Of a stretch of 64,000 nucleotides of DNA, positions 7,831 to 16,542 are shown in pieces. A program made the translations under genes and the position numbers. Numbering within the stretch: position 1 is the stretch's first letter; each line of letters opens with the position of its first letter. The notes below the pieces were generated by a model. That model was not told the DNA's origin and did not search any database. It saw nothing but the letters and a program-made list of their open reading frames with translations. The stretch is from an uncultured Sphingomonadaceae bacterium (GTDB lineage: Bacteria > Pseudomonadota > Alphaproteobacteria > Sphingomonadales > Sphingomonadaceae). Where the stretch lies: positions 1 through 64,000 of the forward strand of contig CALKUK010000015.1 in NCBI GenBank assembly GCA_937996655.1. The letters are read 5' to 3'.

Positions 7831-9411
7831 TCAGTGCAAATCTTCCTTGCCCGAAGTTTCCGGCAGCCAGATGGCCGACACGATAAACGCCATGGCAACG
7901 ACGGCGACGGTATACCACAGCCCCATGAATGTCCCGCCGGTCTTCACCACAATGTACTGCGAGATGAAGGGCAGAAACCCGCCAAAATAGCCGGTGCCGA
8001 TATGATAAGGGATCGACATCGATGTGTAGCGGATACGCGCCGGGAACATTTCGACGAGGATCGCCGCCACCTGTCCATAGGTCATCGCCGACAGCGCAAC
8101 GAGTATCGCCACGGCCAAGATGATGATGAACGGCTGGCGTAGAGCCGGGTCTGATTTGTCTGGATAGCCGGCTGCTTCCAAAGCGGCGACATAGGCTTTT
8201 TCATCAAAGCCCTGGACTGCAGACGTCCCGACCCGAAGCTCCAGCGCGCCTCCTGATTGCTTCTTATAGCTGATGCCGCGCTTCGACAGAAAGCCGAGCG
8301 CCTTGCCGCACTCCGTCGTCTGCTTGCTGGCGAAAACACTGAAGTCACACTCAGGAGACACCAGCGTCACAGGAGAGGCCTGCGTCGCCCGCGCCAGCGC
8401 CGGGTTCGCCGCATCGGCCATCATGTGGAACAACGGGAAGGTCAGCGCCATCGTCAGGGCATAACCGATCAGCAGGATACGCTTGCGCCCATAATGATCC
8501 GAGAGCCAACCCGCCGCCACATAGAGGGGAGCCGCCAGCAACGCGCCGACCGCCATGTATGACAAGGCATCGGTTTCCGGCACGCGGGCGGTGCCGGTCA
8601 GGAAGTAGAGCGTCCCGAACTGTGAGGTGTAATAAATCACCGTCAGCCCCGCCGCGACGCCGAACAGCGCGACGAACAGACGCTTCACATTGCCCGGATA
8701 TTGGAAGCTTTCGAGGAAGGGATTGTGCGAGGTTGTTCCCGCTTCCTTCATCGCTTTGAACACCGGGCTCTCCGACAGCATCATGCGGATGTAGAGCGAA
8801 ATGCCGAGCAGGAAGAGCGAGATGATGAACGGCACGCGCCAGCCCCAGCTCTCAAACGCCTCCGTGCTCATCGAGGTCCGGGTGGCGAGAACCACGGTCA
8901 CCGCGAGAAGGAACCCGCCTGCGACCGAAGCCTGAATCCAGCTGGTATATTGCCCGCGCTTCCCCTTTGGCGCGTGCTCCGCAACGTAGATGGCCGCCCC
9001 GCCATATTCCCCGCCCAGCGCCAGTCCTTGCAGGCACCGCAGGAGAAGAAGGAAGGCGGCTGCCCAGATGCCGATGCTGTCAAACGTCGGCAGAAAGCCG
9101 ATCGCCGCCGTCGCCCCGCCCATCAGCGAAATGGTGATGAGGAAGGTATATTTCCGGCCGATCTTGTCGCCCAAATAACCAAAGACGATGGCGCCCAGTG
9201 GACGGACACCAAAGCCCGCGCCGAACACGGCCAGCGAAGCGAGCGTGGCCGCCGTCGGATTGTCGGACGGGAAAAACAACTTCCCGATCAGCGCACCCAA
9301 AATGCCGTAGACGAAGAAATCATACCATTCGAACACCGTCCCCAGCGACGAGGCGGTAATCACCAGCCTGTCCCGCTTCGCGTCGATGATGATGTCGTCC
9401 TGTGCGGCCAT
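7831..9411 (-). CDS. MFS transporter, metabolite:H+ symporter (MHS) type
   Basis: A 526-residue twelve-helix major facilitator. The start region SSLGTVFEWYDFFVYG and the loop motif GYLGDKIGRKYTFL are hallmarks of the MHS group (ProP, KgtP, ShiA relatives), which take up zwitterions, dicarboxylates or aromatic acids. Between helices in the C-terminal half there is an extra hydrophilic insert of about 90 residues (roughly 340-430) containing two cysteines (PECDFSV and TTECGKAL), predicted to be periplasmic. Substrate not assignable. Alanine racemase follows closely on the same strand. Confidence 0.87.
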   Translation of the reverse strand: MAAQDDIIIDAKRDRLVITASSLGTVFEWYDFFVYGILGALIGKLFFPSDNPTAATLASLAVFGAGFGVRPLGAIVFGYLGDKIGRKYTFLITISLMGGATAAIGFLPTFDSIGIWAAAFLLLLRCLQGLALGGEYGGAAIYVAEHAPKGKRGQYTSWIQASVAGGFLLAVTVVLATRTSMSTEAFESWGWRVPFIISLFLLGISLYIRMMLSESPVFKAMKEAGTTSHNPFLESFQYPGNVKRLFVALFGVAAGLTVIYYTSQFGTLYFLTGTARVPETDALSYMAVGALLAAPLYVAAGWLSDHYGRKRILLIGYALTMALTFPLFHMMADAANPALARATQASPVTLVSPECDFSVFASKQTTECGKALGFLSKRGISYKKQSGGALELRVGTSAVQGFDEKAYVAALEAAGYPDKSDPALRQPFIIILAVAILVALSAMTYGQVAAILVEMFPARIRYTSMSIPYHIGTGYFGGFLPFISQYIVVKTGGTFMGLWYTVAVVAMAFIVSAIWLPETSGKEDLH

Positions 9412-9815
9412 GCGCTCCCCCGAGGATTTGCTTTATGCGGTGTTCTTAGGGGCAATGCCGCCCGCGGGGCAAGCGCATCGCGGTCCCATTGCCTGCCGAA
9501 GGTTTGGAAGTGGAGGAAGTTGAGGGCCAGAACGCCTTGAAAACTGCGATTTGTAGGAAAGGGGCAACTTGGGGGGGCAGCGGCGGACGTCAGGCGCAGG
9601 CATGGAAAGATGCTGGCATAGATTGGGGTCTGTAGGACAGCGAAAAATGGTTTCACGGGAAGGCAGAGAGAAGGAAATTCTGAAAGCCGTCATGCTGAAC
9701 TTGTTTCAGCATGACGATCAAAGAGGGGTTCACGCGGTGGCGCGGAGAGGCGAGGAACCTGAGTTCCCCGCCCCCCACTAACACCGTTCAACAAGCGACG
9801 GATGGCGCCGCCCAG
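9412..9815. other. gene-free stretch with one palindromic repeat
   Basis: About 400 bases between the transporter start and the M13 peptidase stop. No convincing coding sequence, RNA gene or promoter was recognised. The only structured element is the perfect hairpin at 9688-9716. The left part must hold the promoter of the transporter-alr unit. Confidence 0.6.
9688..9716. repeat. perfect 12-bp inverted repeat, REP-like
   Basis: CGTCATGCTGAA and its exact complement TTCAGCATGACG flank the loop CTTGT. The same core (GTCATGCTGAACTTGTTTC) recurs at 12039, so this is a dispersed intergenic repeat rather than a gene-specific terminator. No T-run follows on either strand. Confidence 0.85.
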
Positions 9816-11903
9816 TTACCAAACCCGCGCGCGGTCTTCCGGCTTGAGGTAGAACTTTTCACCGGGCTTCACGCCAAAAGCATCATACCAGGCATCGAGG
9901 TTGCGCACGACATAGGGGCGGAACTGGCCGGGCGTGTGCGGATCGGTGGTCAGCTGCTGGAGCAGGACCGCCTCGCGCTGCTTGTTCTGCCAGATCTGGC
10001 CAAAGCCCAAGAAGAAGCGCTGATCGTCATTATAGCCGTTCAGCACCTTTGCCGGCTTGCCGGCAAGCGAGAGCTTGTACGCATCGTAGGCGATGGTCAC
10101 GCCGGCGAGGTCGGCCATGTTCTCACCCAACGTCAGTTCCCCGTTCACCTTTTTGCCGGCGAGCGGTTCATAGGTCCCGTACTGGTCCACGACGCGCTTT
10201 GTGAGGGCTTCGAACTTGGTCACATCCTCCTTCGTCCACCAGTCGACCATGTTGCCCTTCATGTCGAACTTGCTGCCCTGATCGTCGAAATGGTGGCTGA
10301 TTTCATGGCCGATGACGGCGCCGATGCCGCCATAGTTGACGGCGTCATCCGCATTCGGATCAAAGAAGGGCGGCTGCAGGATCGCGGCCGGGAAGACGAT
10401 TTCGTTCATCAGCGGATTGGCATAGGCATTCACCGTCTGCGGCGTCATCAACCATTCGTCACGGTCAACCGGCTTGCCGATCTTGTTGATCTGCCGGTCA
10501 TATTCAAACTCGGTCGCGGCGACGACATTGCCCCACAGGTCACCACGGTCGACCTTGAGCGATGAGTAATCACGCCACTTATCGGGATAGCCGATTTTCG
10601 GACGGAAGGCGGCGAGCTTCACGCGCGCCTTTTCTTTGGTTTCAGGCGCCATCCATTCCAGCTTGGCAAGGCGCGTATCCATCGCCTTGATGAGGTTCTT
10701 CACCAGCTCATCCGCCTTGGCCTTGGCTTCGGGGGGGAAATAGCGGGCGACGTAGATTTCACCGACGGCTTCGCCGAGCGACGCATTGACGAGGTCCACG
10801 CCACGCTTCCACCGGTCCTTCAACTGCGGTGTACCGGTAAGCGCCTTGCTCCACTGGAAGCGTTCATCAACGAACGCCTTTGACAGGTAAGACGCGGCAT
10901 CGGCGATCATGTGGAACTTCAGATAGTCCTTCCAGACCGAGAGCGGCTCCTTCGCAATCAGCTGCGTCGCGCCTTTGACGGCGCTCTGTTGCGTGATGAT
11001 CAGCGTCTGCTGCCCGCCCAGCTTGGCTTCGGTGATGTAGCGGTTCCAGCCCAAGCCCGGATAGGTCTTGGCCAGATCCTTCACCGCCAGCGGATTGTAC
11101 ATCTTATCGATTTGGCGGGACTCTGCCGACGTCCAGTGCGTCTTCGCGATCTTTTCCTCAAGCGCATAGACGGCATCGGCCTTGGCCTTGGCGTCGGCTT
11201 CGGACACGCCGGTCAGACGGAAGAGATTGGCGATATGCGCCTTATATTTGACGCGGATGTCTTTGAACCGGTCATTGTCGACCAGATAATAATCGCGGTC
11301 CGGCATGCCGAGGCCACCCTGGCCCACATACGCCGAATATTTGGTGTTATCCTTCAGGTCCTGTTCCACGCCGATTTCGATCGGCGCGCCAATGCCGAGG
11401 CGATTGGCTTCCCCGAAGGCACGGGCAAGATCGTTGCGGGATTTGATCGCGTCAATCTTCGCCAACTCCGGCTTCAGCGGCGCTGCACCGCGCGCTTCCA
11501 CGGCGGCTTCGTCCATGAAGCTTGCGTAGAAATCTCCAACCTTCTGGGCAGAGCTTCCGGCGACATTGGTCTGCTTCGACACATCATCAATGATCGCGCG
11601 GGTACGCGTGTCCGACAGGTCGCGCAGGATGCCAAAGCCGCCCCAGCTGGACTTGTCCGCCGGAATGTCCGTGCGCTTGGCCCAGGCGCCATTGACGAAG
11701 GCGTAGAAATCATCCCCCGGCTTTACTGTTGTGTCCATGCCGGTCAGGTCCACACCCCAATCGCCAAGCTTGGCCTTGGGCGCGGGCGCCTGCGCCGGTG
11801 CAGGAGTGGCTGTAGCTGCAGTTTGAGCAAAAACAGGCGTGGTGGCGGAAACGCCGGCCAACAGGGCAATTGCGGCGGCACTGCCGAAAAGACGATGAGA
11901 CAT
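9816..11903 (-). CDS. M13 (neprilysin/PepO-like) zinc metallopeptidase
   Basis: A 695-residue secreted endopeptidase. Residues 1-26 form a signal peptide ending PVFAQ, followed by an Ala/Pro linker. Zinc binding is seen in VIGHEISHHFDDQG (HExxH, near residue 530) with the third ligand and proton donor in GENMADLAGV; NAYANPLMNEIVFPA is the substrate-binding NAY motif of the family. It should cleave short peptides in the periplasm. The length is normal for M13. The start follows GGAGGACTCC-like purines closely. A long imperfect inverted repeat lies about 135 bases upstream. Confidence 0.95.
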   Translation of the reverse strand: MSHRLFGSAAAIALLAGVSATTPVFAQTAATATPAPAQAPAPKAKLGDWGVDLTGMDTTVKPGDDFYAFVNGAWAKRTDIPADKSSWGGFGILRDLSDTRTRAIIDDVSKQTNVAGSSAQKVGDFYASFMDEAAVEARGAAPLKPELAKIDAIKSRNDLARAFGEANRLGIGAPIEIGVEQDLKDNTKYSAYVGQGGLGMPDRDYYLVDNDRFKDIRVKYKAHIANLFRLTGVSEADAKAKADAVYALEEKIAKTHWTSAESRQIDKMYNPLAVKDLAKTYPGLGWNRYITEAKLGGQQTLIITQQSAVKGATQLIAKEPLSVWKDYLKFHMIADAASYLSKAFVDERFQWSKALTGTPQLKDRWKRGVDLVNASLGEAVGEIYVARYFPPEAKAKADELVKNLIKAMDTRLAKLEWMAPETKEKARVKLAAFRPKIGYPDKWRDYSSLKVDRGDLWGNVVAATEFEYDRQINKIGKPVDRDEWLMTPQTVNAYANPLMNEIVFPAAILQPPFFDPNADDAVNYGGIGAVIGHEISHHFDDQGSKFDMKGNMVDWWTKEDVTKFEALTKRVVDQYGTYEPLAGKKVNGELTLGENMADLAGVTIAYDAYKLSLAGKPAKVLNGYNDDQRFFLGFGQIWQNKQREAVLLQQLTTDPHTPGQFRPYVVRNLDAWYDAFGVKPGEKFYLKPEDRARVW

Positions 11904-12037
11904 GGAGGACTCCCAAAATTGATTGGGCGTGTCCTAGACCGCAATGCGCGACAGGTGAAGCAGGCGTTATGCGTTTGTCGAAAAAGGGATGGTCTCGGTC
12001 GAAGGGGACGATTGGCGTTACCCCTCCCCCACCAAAC

Positions 12038-12152
12038 TCGTCATGCTGAACTTGTTTCAGCATCCATGCCTCACAAGTGGACGAGTTCGCGCAGGTTGAA
12101 GCATAGGCCCGCCGTCACGGCATGGATCCTGAAACAAGTTCAGGATGACGAA
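12038..12152. repeat. long imperfect inverted repeat (MITE/REP-pair-like)
   Basis: A left arm at 12038-12070 (TCGTCATGCTGAACTTGTTT continuing to CATCCATGCC) is mirrored by a right arm at 12119-12152 (GGCATGGATCCTGAAACAAG continuing to GATGACGA). About 48 bases separate the arms. The arms share their core with the hairpin at 9688-9716. Size and arrangement resemble a non-autonomous mobile element or paired REP unit. It sits between the thiolase-like stop and the M13 gene. Confidence 0.8.
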
Positions 12153-12160
12153 TGGGGGGC

Positions 12161-13645
12161 CTACCCCGCCCGCCAGTGGATCAGTCCGTCCTCGCCCCGC
12201 GCCGTCCGGCCCGACGCACCGACGGGTTCCACTTTGCCGTCTGTCAGGAACGCAACCATCGTTTCGTCCGCTGCATCGACCCGCGCCAGCACGCGAGCAT
12301 CCGCGCTGGTCCGGGCGATCACTGTGCCGAACTTCACGGTGCCGTCGCGGTTGTAAAAGACGGTGTAGCTTTCAATGTTCGCTGGGCCTTCATAGTCGTC
12401 GTCGGCTGAGGGGACTGCCCCGCGCATCGCATCGGCCAATGGGTTCACATCATAGTCATGCGGGAAGGTCGCCTCCGGCAGAGGGTCTGCCGACAGGACG
12501 ATACCGTGGAAATGAGTCGCATAGCCGCCATTGGCGAACAGCAGCGCCGTGCCCCGTTCGGCCCGCAGCGTGTCGACCATCGAAGCGATGGCGTGGCTCA
12601 TATAATTGCCGATGGGCCCGCCGCCGAAGGTCAGCCCGCCAAAGGCCGTGATCGGCTTGTCGACCGGCCAGCCAAGGATGCGCCGCGCCATTTTCGGCAC
12701 ACAGGGAAAGCAGGAATAGAGCTCCACATGGTCAAGGTCTGCCGTCGTCAGGCGGTTGCGCTTGAGCGTCTCCTGTATCGTCACGACCATGCCTGCGGGC
12801 TGCACATATTGATCGCGCTTGAGCATATTGTGCGTTTCGTGCGCGGCGGCGCCCATGCCGACATGGATGATGTTCGCCTCTGCCACCCCTGCCGCCCGCG
12901 CGCGCGCCAGCGAGGTGACGATGAATCCCGCCCCCTGATTGACGCTTGAATTGGCAACCATGCGCTTTTGATAGGGAAAGGCGATGGGGCGGTTGTCCGC
13001 CTCAATGCTGGTGATGGCCTCGGCCGTTTGCGGCTTTCTGATCCAGGCATTTTCATTGGCCGCAGCGACCGCTGACATGCCTGCCCAGATCTGCCCGGAT
13101 TCCGCCTGCGCCTCGGCAAGCGACTGACCCCAGGCCGCCCGCGTGGCATTTTCATAGAGCGGATAAAGATCGGTTGGTGCGACGAGGCCGTGCTGCTGCA
13201 TCAGGGACTTGGCACCCCCTGTTGCGACGGCACGTAAGGCATCCTTTTTCTCCCCCGTGGCCGCCCGGGCACGCTCTGCGGCTGTCCGCAGCGCTTCTGC
13301 ACCAAGGATGGCCGCGACCGAAATCTCCCCCGCGCCGATGCGGTTCGCCGCTTCGTTGAGCAACTGCACCGGGCTTTCCCCGGTCGGGTGCGGCGTTTGC
13401 TCCACAATCTTGGGCACTATGCCGAAATGCTGCGCCAGATGCTCTGCGCAATTGCCGAGCTTGGGGAAGCTGATCTGGTTGACGACGGCAATGCTGTCGA
13501 GCTGGCCGATCCAACCGCCGCCTGCATCTTCATCCGCCTTTTCCAGCGCAGCGACCATCAGGCCGAGCGCATCGTGAATATTCTCCCGGTCGTTGAACTG
13601 GCCAACGCCGATGATGACGGGGATGCGGGCGGGATCGGTGTTCAT
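12161..13645 (-). CDS. thiolase-like acetyl-CoA acetyltransferase family protein
   Basis: A 494-residue protein of the SCP-x/thiolase-like group. The N-terminus RIPVIIGVGQFNDR and the central ELYSCFPCVPKMARR, FGGLTFGGGPIGNYMSHAI and LLFANGGYATHFHGIV segments match thiolase-like proteins that carry an extra C-terminal beta-domain (here about residues 410-494, ending in a stretch containing DGTVKFGTVIARTS). The role is likely acyl-CoA chain handling in fatty-acid or sterol side-chain breakdown. The start at 13645 (MNTDPARIP) is placed 4 bases after the racemase stop. Whether it is a working thiolase is uncertain, because the usual N-terminal nucleophile-Cys motif is not evident. Confidence 0.8.
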   Translation of the reverse strand: MNTDPARIPVIIGVGQFNDRENIHDALGLMVAALEKADEDAGGGWIGQLDSIAVVNQISFPKLGNCAEHLAQHFGIVPKIVEQTPHPTGESPVQLLNEAANRIGAGEISVAAILGAEALRTAAERARAATGEKKDALRAVATGGAKSLMQQHGLVAPTDLYPLYENATRAAWGQSLAEAQAESGQIWAGMSAVAAANENAWIRKPQTAEAITSIEADNRPIAFPYQKRMVANSSVNQGAGFIVTSLARARAAGVAEANIIHVGMGAAAHETHNMLKRDQYVQPAGMVVTIQETLKRNRLTTADLDHVELYSCFPCVPKMARRILGWPVDKPITAFGGLTFGGGPIGNYMSHAIASMVDTLRAERGTALLFANGGYATHFHGIVLSADPLPEATFPHDYDVNPLADAMRGAVPSADDDYEGPANIESYTVFYNRDGTVKFGTVIARTSADARVLARVDAADETMVAFLTDGKVEPVGASGRTARGEDGLIHWRAG

Positions 13646-13649
13646 CTGC

Positions 13650-14696
13650 TTAGCCTTTGCGTCCAACGGGAACCGCAGCCGGCGTCCCGAGGAAGCGCGG
13701 CGCAGGGGCGGGCTGATCCACGCCATTCACCTTCACGAAGGTGCCGCGCGCGACATTGTGCGGGTGGCTCAGTGCTTCGCCCATCGACTGGATCGAGCCG
13801 TAGCAGATATCGGTGCCTTCCATGATCGCCGACCATTCGTCGCGCGTCTTGGTCTTGAAGATATCGGTCAGCTTGGCCTTCAGGGCAGGCCATTGGCTCT
13901 TGTCCATCTGTGCATCAAAGGCGGGGTCCGCATCAAGGCCAAGCGTCTTGCGGAGCAACGCGTAGAATTGCGGTTCGATCGAGCCGATCGAGATCCACTT
14001 GCCGTCGGCGCATTCATAGGTGTCGTAGAAGTGCGCGGCTGTGTCGAGCATGTTCACGCCGCGCGTGTCTTCCCACATGCCAAGGCCGCGGAAGCCCCAT
14101 TGCATGGCGTGGATGATCGACGCGCCGTCGGTCATCGCGACATCGACAACCTGTCCCTCGCCGCCGCGCGCGACGTTCAACAGCGCCGACACCATGCCGA
14201 AGGCGAGCATCATGCCGCCGCCGGCAAAATCCCCAATCGCGTTGGTCGGCGGGGTCGGCTTGCCATCTGGGCGGCCATAGCCATGCAAGTTACCGGTGAT
14301 GGAGATGTAGTTGATGTCATGCCCGGCCGCCATGGCGAGCGGCCCTGTCTGGCCCCAGCCCGTCATGCGACCATAAACCAGCTTGGGATTATCGGCGAGG
14401 AGGACATCCGGGCCAAGGCCCATGCGTTCCATCACGCCAGGGCGGAAGCCCTCGAAGATGCCATCAGCGGCCTTCACCAACTCACGGACCTGCGCGACGC
14501 CTTCCGCAGACTTGGTATCAATCTGGATGACTTCGCGGTTGCGGGTGAGGACATCACGGCCCTGCATGTCCGGCGCGCCGACACGTTCCACGCGGATCAC
14601 GCGGGCGCCATGATCGGCCAGCATCATGCCGGCAAAGGGTCCCGGCCCGATGCCTGCCATTTCGATGATTGTGATCCCGTCCAGAACGCCTGCCAT
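13650..14696 (-). CDS. alpha-methylacyl-CoA racemase (family III CoA-transferase fold)
   Basis: A 348-residue protein. With the start at 14696 (MAGVLDGITI, preceded by GGAGAGAG), His126 (AAGHDINY), Asp156 (AIGDFAGG) and Glu241 (SIEPQF) fall exactly at the numbers of the catalytic residues of Mycobacterium tuberculosis MCR. This supports epimerisation of 2-methylacyl-CoA rather than CoA transfer. The enzyme prepares (2R)-branched acyl-CoA esters for beta-oxidation. It is followed 4 bases later by the thiolase-like gene, so the two probably serve one acyl-CoA degradation route. It diverges from phaC. Confidence 0.9.
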   Translation of the reverse strand: MAGVLDGITIIEMAGIGPGPFAGMMLADHGARVIRVERVGAPDMQGRDVLTRNREVIQIDTKSAEGVAQVRELVKAADGIFEGFRPGVMERMGLGPDVLLADNPKLVYGRMTGWGQTGPLAMAAGHDINYISITGNLHGYGRPDGKPTPPTNAIGDFAGGGMMLAFGMVSALLNVARGGEGQVVDVAMTDGASIIHAMQWGFRGLGMWEDTRGVNMLDTAAHFYDTYECADGKWISIGSIEPQFYALLRKTLGLDADPAFDAQMDKSQWPALKAKLTDIFKTKTRDEWSAIMEGTDICYGSIQSMGEALSHPHNVARGTFVKVNGVDQPAPAPRFLGTPAAVPVGRKG

Positions 14697-14717
14697 GACT
14701 CTCTCCATTCCTATCTT

Positions 14718-14740
14718 ACGATCCTATTTGGCCGGATCGT
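14718..14740. promoter_or_regulatory. inverted repeat in the racemase/phaC divergent promoter region
   Basis: ACGATCC and GGATCGT form a 7-bp inverted repeat around a 9-base spacer in the 149-base gap between two divergent genes. It could be a regulator site or part of a leader hairpin; nothing in the sequence decides between these. Confidence 0.3.
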
Positions 14741-14845
14741 TGGAGCGACCTGACAGGTGCGTCAAGTAGCAGATGTGGCAGCGCTTGACCTTTTCGGAAA
14801 AGATGATGATCCTCCCCGCCTATAAAAATATGCGTAGGAGAGGAC

Positions 14846-16528
14846 ATGGCAAAGATGCCGAAAGGCCTCGAAGAGGCGGCAGATGCAGGTGTAGCCCTCA
14901 ATCCCTTGGTCGGACTGGCCAAGGAGGATTTGATTGGCGCGGTGGGCGTGATGCTAAAGGCCACCGCAACCCAGCCGGGCAAGGTCATCGAACACAGCAA
15001 ATCCTTTGCCGATGATGTCATCAAGATCATCACGATGAAGTCGGACATCGCCCCCAACCCCAAGGACCGCCGCTTTGCCGACGCGACCTGGAGCCAGAAC
15101 CCCTTCTTCAAGGCAGGGATGCAATATTACCTCGCCGCCGAAAAGGGTGTGAAGAACTTCATCGGCGATCTGGAACTGGACGAGCTGGAACGCACCCGCG
15201 CGCATTTTGTGGCGGGGATGGTGATCGACTCACTCGCCCCCACCAACACGCTGGCGGGCAATCCGGCTGCGCTCAAAAAAGCGGCGGAAACCGGAGGAGC
15301 TTCGCTCATCCGCGGGCTCAAGAACGCCTATGACGACATCGTCAACAACGACATGCTCGTGTCTCAGGTCGACAAACGGCCCTTCAAGATCGGCGAGAAC
15401 ATCGCCTGCACGCCGGGGGCTGTCATCTATCGCACCGAGCTGATGGAGCTGATCCATTACATGCCCACGACCGAGACCGTGCATGAAACGCCGCTGCTCA
15501 TCATCCCGCCGCAGATCAACAAGGCCTATGTCAACGATCTGAGCCCGGACAAGAGCATCGTGCGCTTCCTGCTCGGCAATGGGCAACAGACCTTCCTCAT
15601 CAGCTGGCGCAACCCGACCAAGGATCATGCGGATTGGGGCCTTGCCAATTATGTGGACGGCATCATCGAAGCGATTGGCGTCATCAGTGAGGTGACAGGA
15701 TCCAAGCAGGTCAACGTCTCCGGGGCCTGTTCGGGCGGAATCACCATGTCGGCCATGCTCTCCAAGCTCGCATCCAAGGGCGACAAGCGCGTCAACGCGG
15801 TGTCGCTGATGGTCTGTGTGCTGAAACCCGAAATTACCGATAGCGAAGTCGGCTCACTGGTGTCCGAACATGGCATTGAGCTCGCCCGCCAACGGTCGCG
15901 CAAGGCCGGTGTTCTTGACGGGGCCTCGCTCTCCCGCATGTTCGCCTGGCTGCGGCCCAATGACCTTGTGTGGAACTATGTGGTCAACAACTATCTGCTG
16001 GGGGAAGACCCGCCCGCCTTCGACATCCTGTTCTGGAACAATGATGCGACCAACCTGCCCGCCCAGCTCCATTCGGACTATCTGGATCTATATGGCGACC
16101 AACCCTTTGCCCAGCCGGGCACGGCGGAGATCGCCGGCCATCTGGTCGATCTGACGAAGGTGACGAGCGACCTCTATATCGTGGCGGGCGTGACGGATCA
16201 CATCACGCCTTGGAAGGCGTGCTACCGCTCTACCCAATTGTTCGGGTCAAAGAATATCGAGTTCATTCTCTCCCACTCCGGCCATATTCAGGCGATGCTG
16301 AACCCGCCCGGCAACCCCAAGGCGAAATTCTACCGCGCCGATGGGAAGGCGCCTGCTGCGCCGGAAAAATGGATGGCAAAAGCAGAAGAACACGCCGGAA
16401 GCTGGTGGCCGCATTGGGCCGAATGGCTTAAGGCACGGGCTGGCGCTGAGAAAGCCGCACCGACAGAGCTGGGCAGCAAGGCCCATCCGCCGGTCGGGGC
16501 TGCCCCCGGCCAATATGTGTTCGATTGA
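14846..16528 (+). CDS. phaC: poly(hydroxyalkanoate) synthase
   Basis: A 560-residue PHA synthase-family alpha/beta hydrolase. The lipase-box-like GxCxG nucleophile is Cys295 in VSGACSGGITM. PLLIIPPQINKAYVNDLSPD and FLISWRNPTKDHADWGLANY are strongly conserved in class I and II synthases. The Asp lies in VAGVTDHITPWKACY and the His in LSHSGHIQAMLNPP. It polymerises 3-hydroxyacyl-CoA into storage granules in the cytoplasm. AGGAGAGGAC precedes the ATG. The next gene is the granule depolymerase, and no phaA, phaB or phaE is adjacent. Confidence 0.93.
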   Translation: MAKMPKGLEEAADAGVALNPLVGLAKEDLIGAVGVMLKATATQPGKVIEHSKSFADDVIKIITMKSDIAPNPKDRRFADATWSQNPFFKAGMQYYLAAEKGVKNFIGDLELDELERTRAHFVAGMVIDSLAPTNTLAGNPAALKKAAETGGASLIRGLKNAYDDIVNNDMLVSQVDKRPFKIGENIACTPGAVIYRTELMELIHYMPTTETVHETPLLIIPPQINKAYVNDLSPDKSIVRFLLGNGQQTFLISWRNPTKDHADWGLANYVDGIIEAIGVISEVTGSKQVNVSGACSGGITMSAMLSKLASKGDKRVNAVSLMVCVLKPEITDSEVGSLVSEHGIELARQRSRKAGVLDGASLSRMFAWLRPNDLVWNYVVNNYLLGEDPPAFDILFWNNDATNLPAQLHSDYLDLYGDQPFAQPGTAEIAGHLVDLTKVTSDLYIVAGVTDHITPWKACYRSTQLFGSKNIEFILSHSGHIQAMLNPPGNPKAKFYRADGKAPAAPEKWMAKAEEHAGSWWPHWAEWLKARAGAEKAAPTELGSKAHPPVGAAPGQYVFD

Positions 16529-16542
16529 AGAAAGACAGACAA

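Noticed and set aside
9412..9815. Small coding or tRNA gene in the gap
   Set aside because: Short open frames lack ribosome sites and sensible translations, and no cloverleaf could be drawn.
12038..12152. Complete insertion sequence
   Set aside because: The inverted repeats enclose only about 48 bases, with no transposase frame.
10911..12356. 481-codon open frame on the plus strand opposite the M13 peptidase gene
   Set aside because: It is a GC-driven shadow of a gene with clear zinc motifs; its own translation shows no domain and spans the repeat element.
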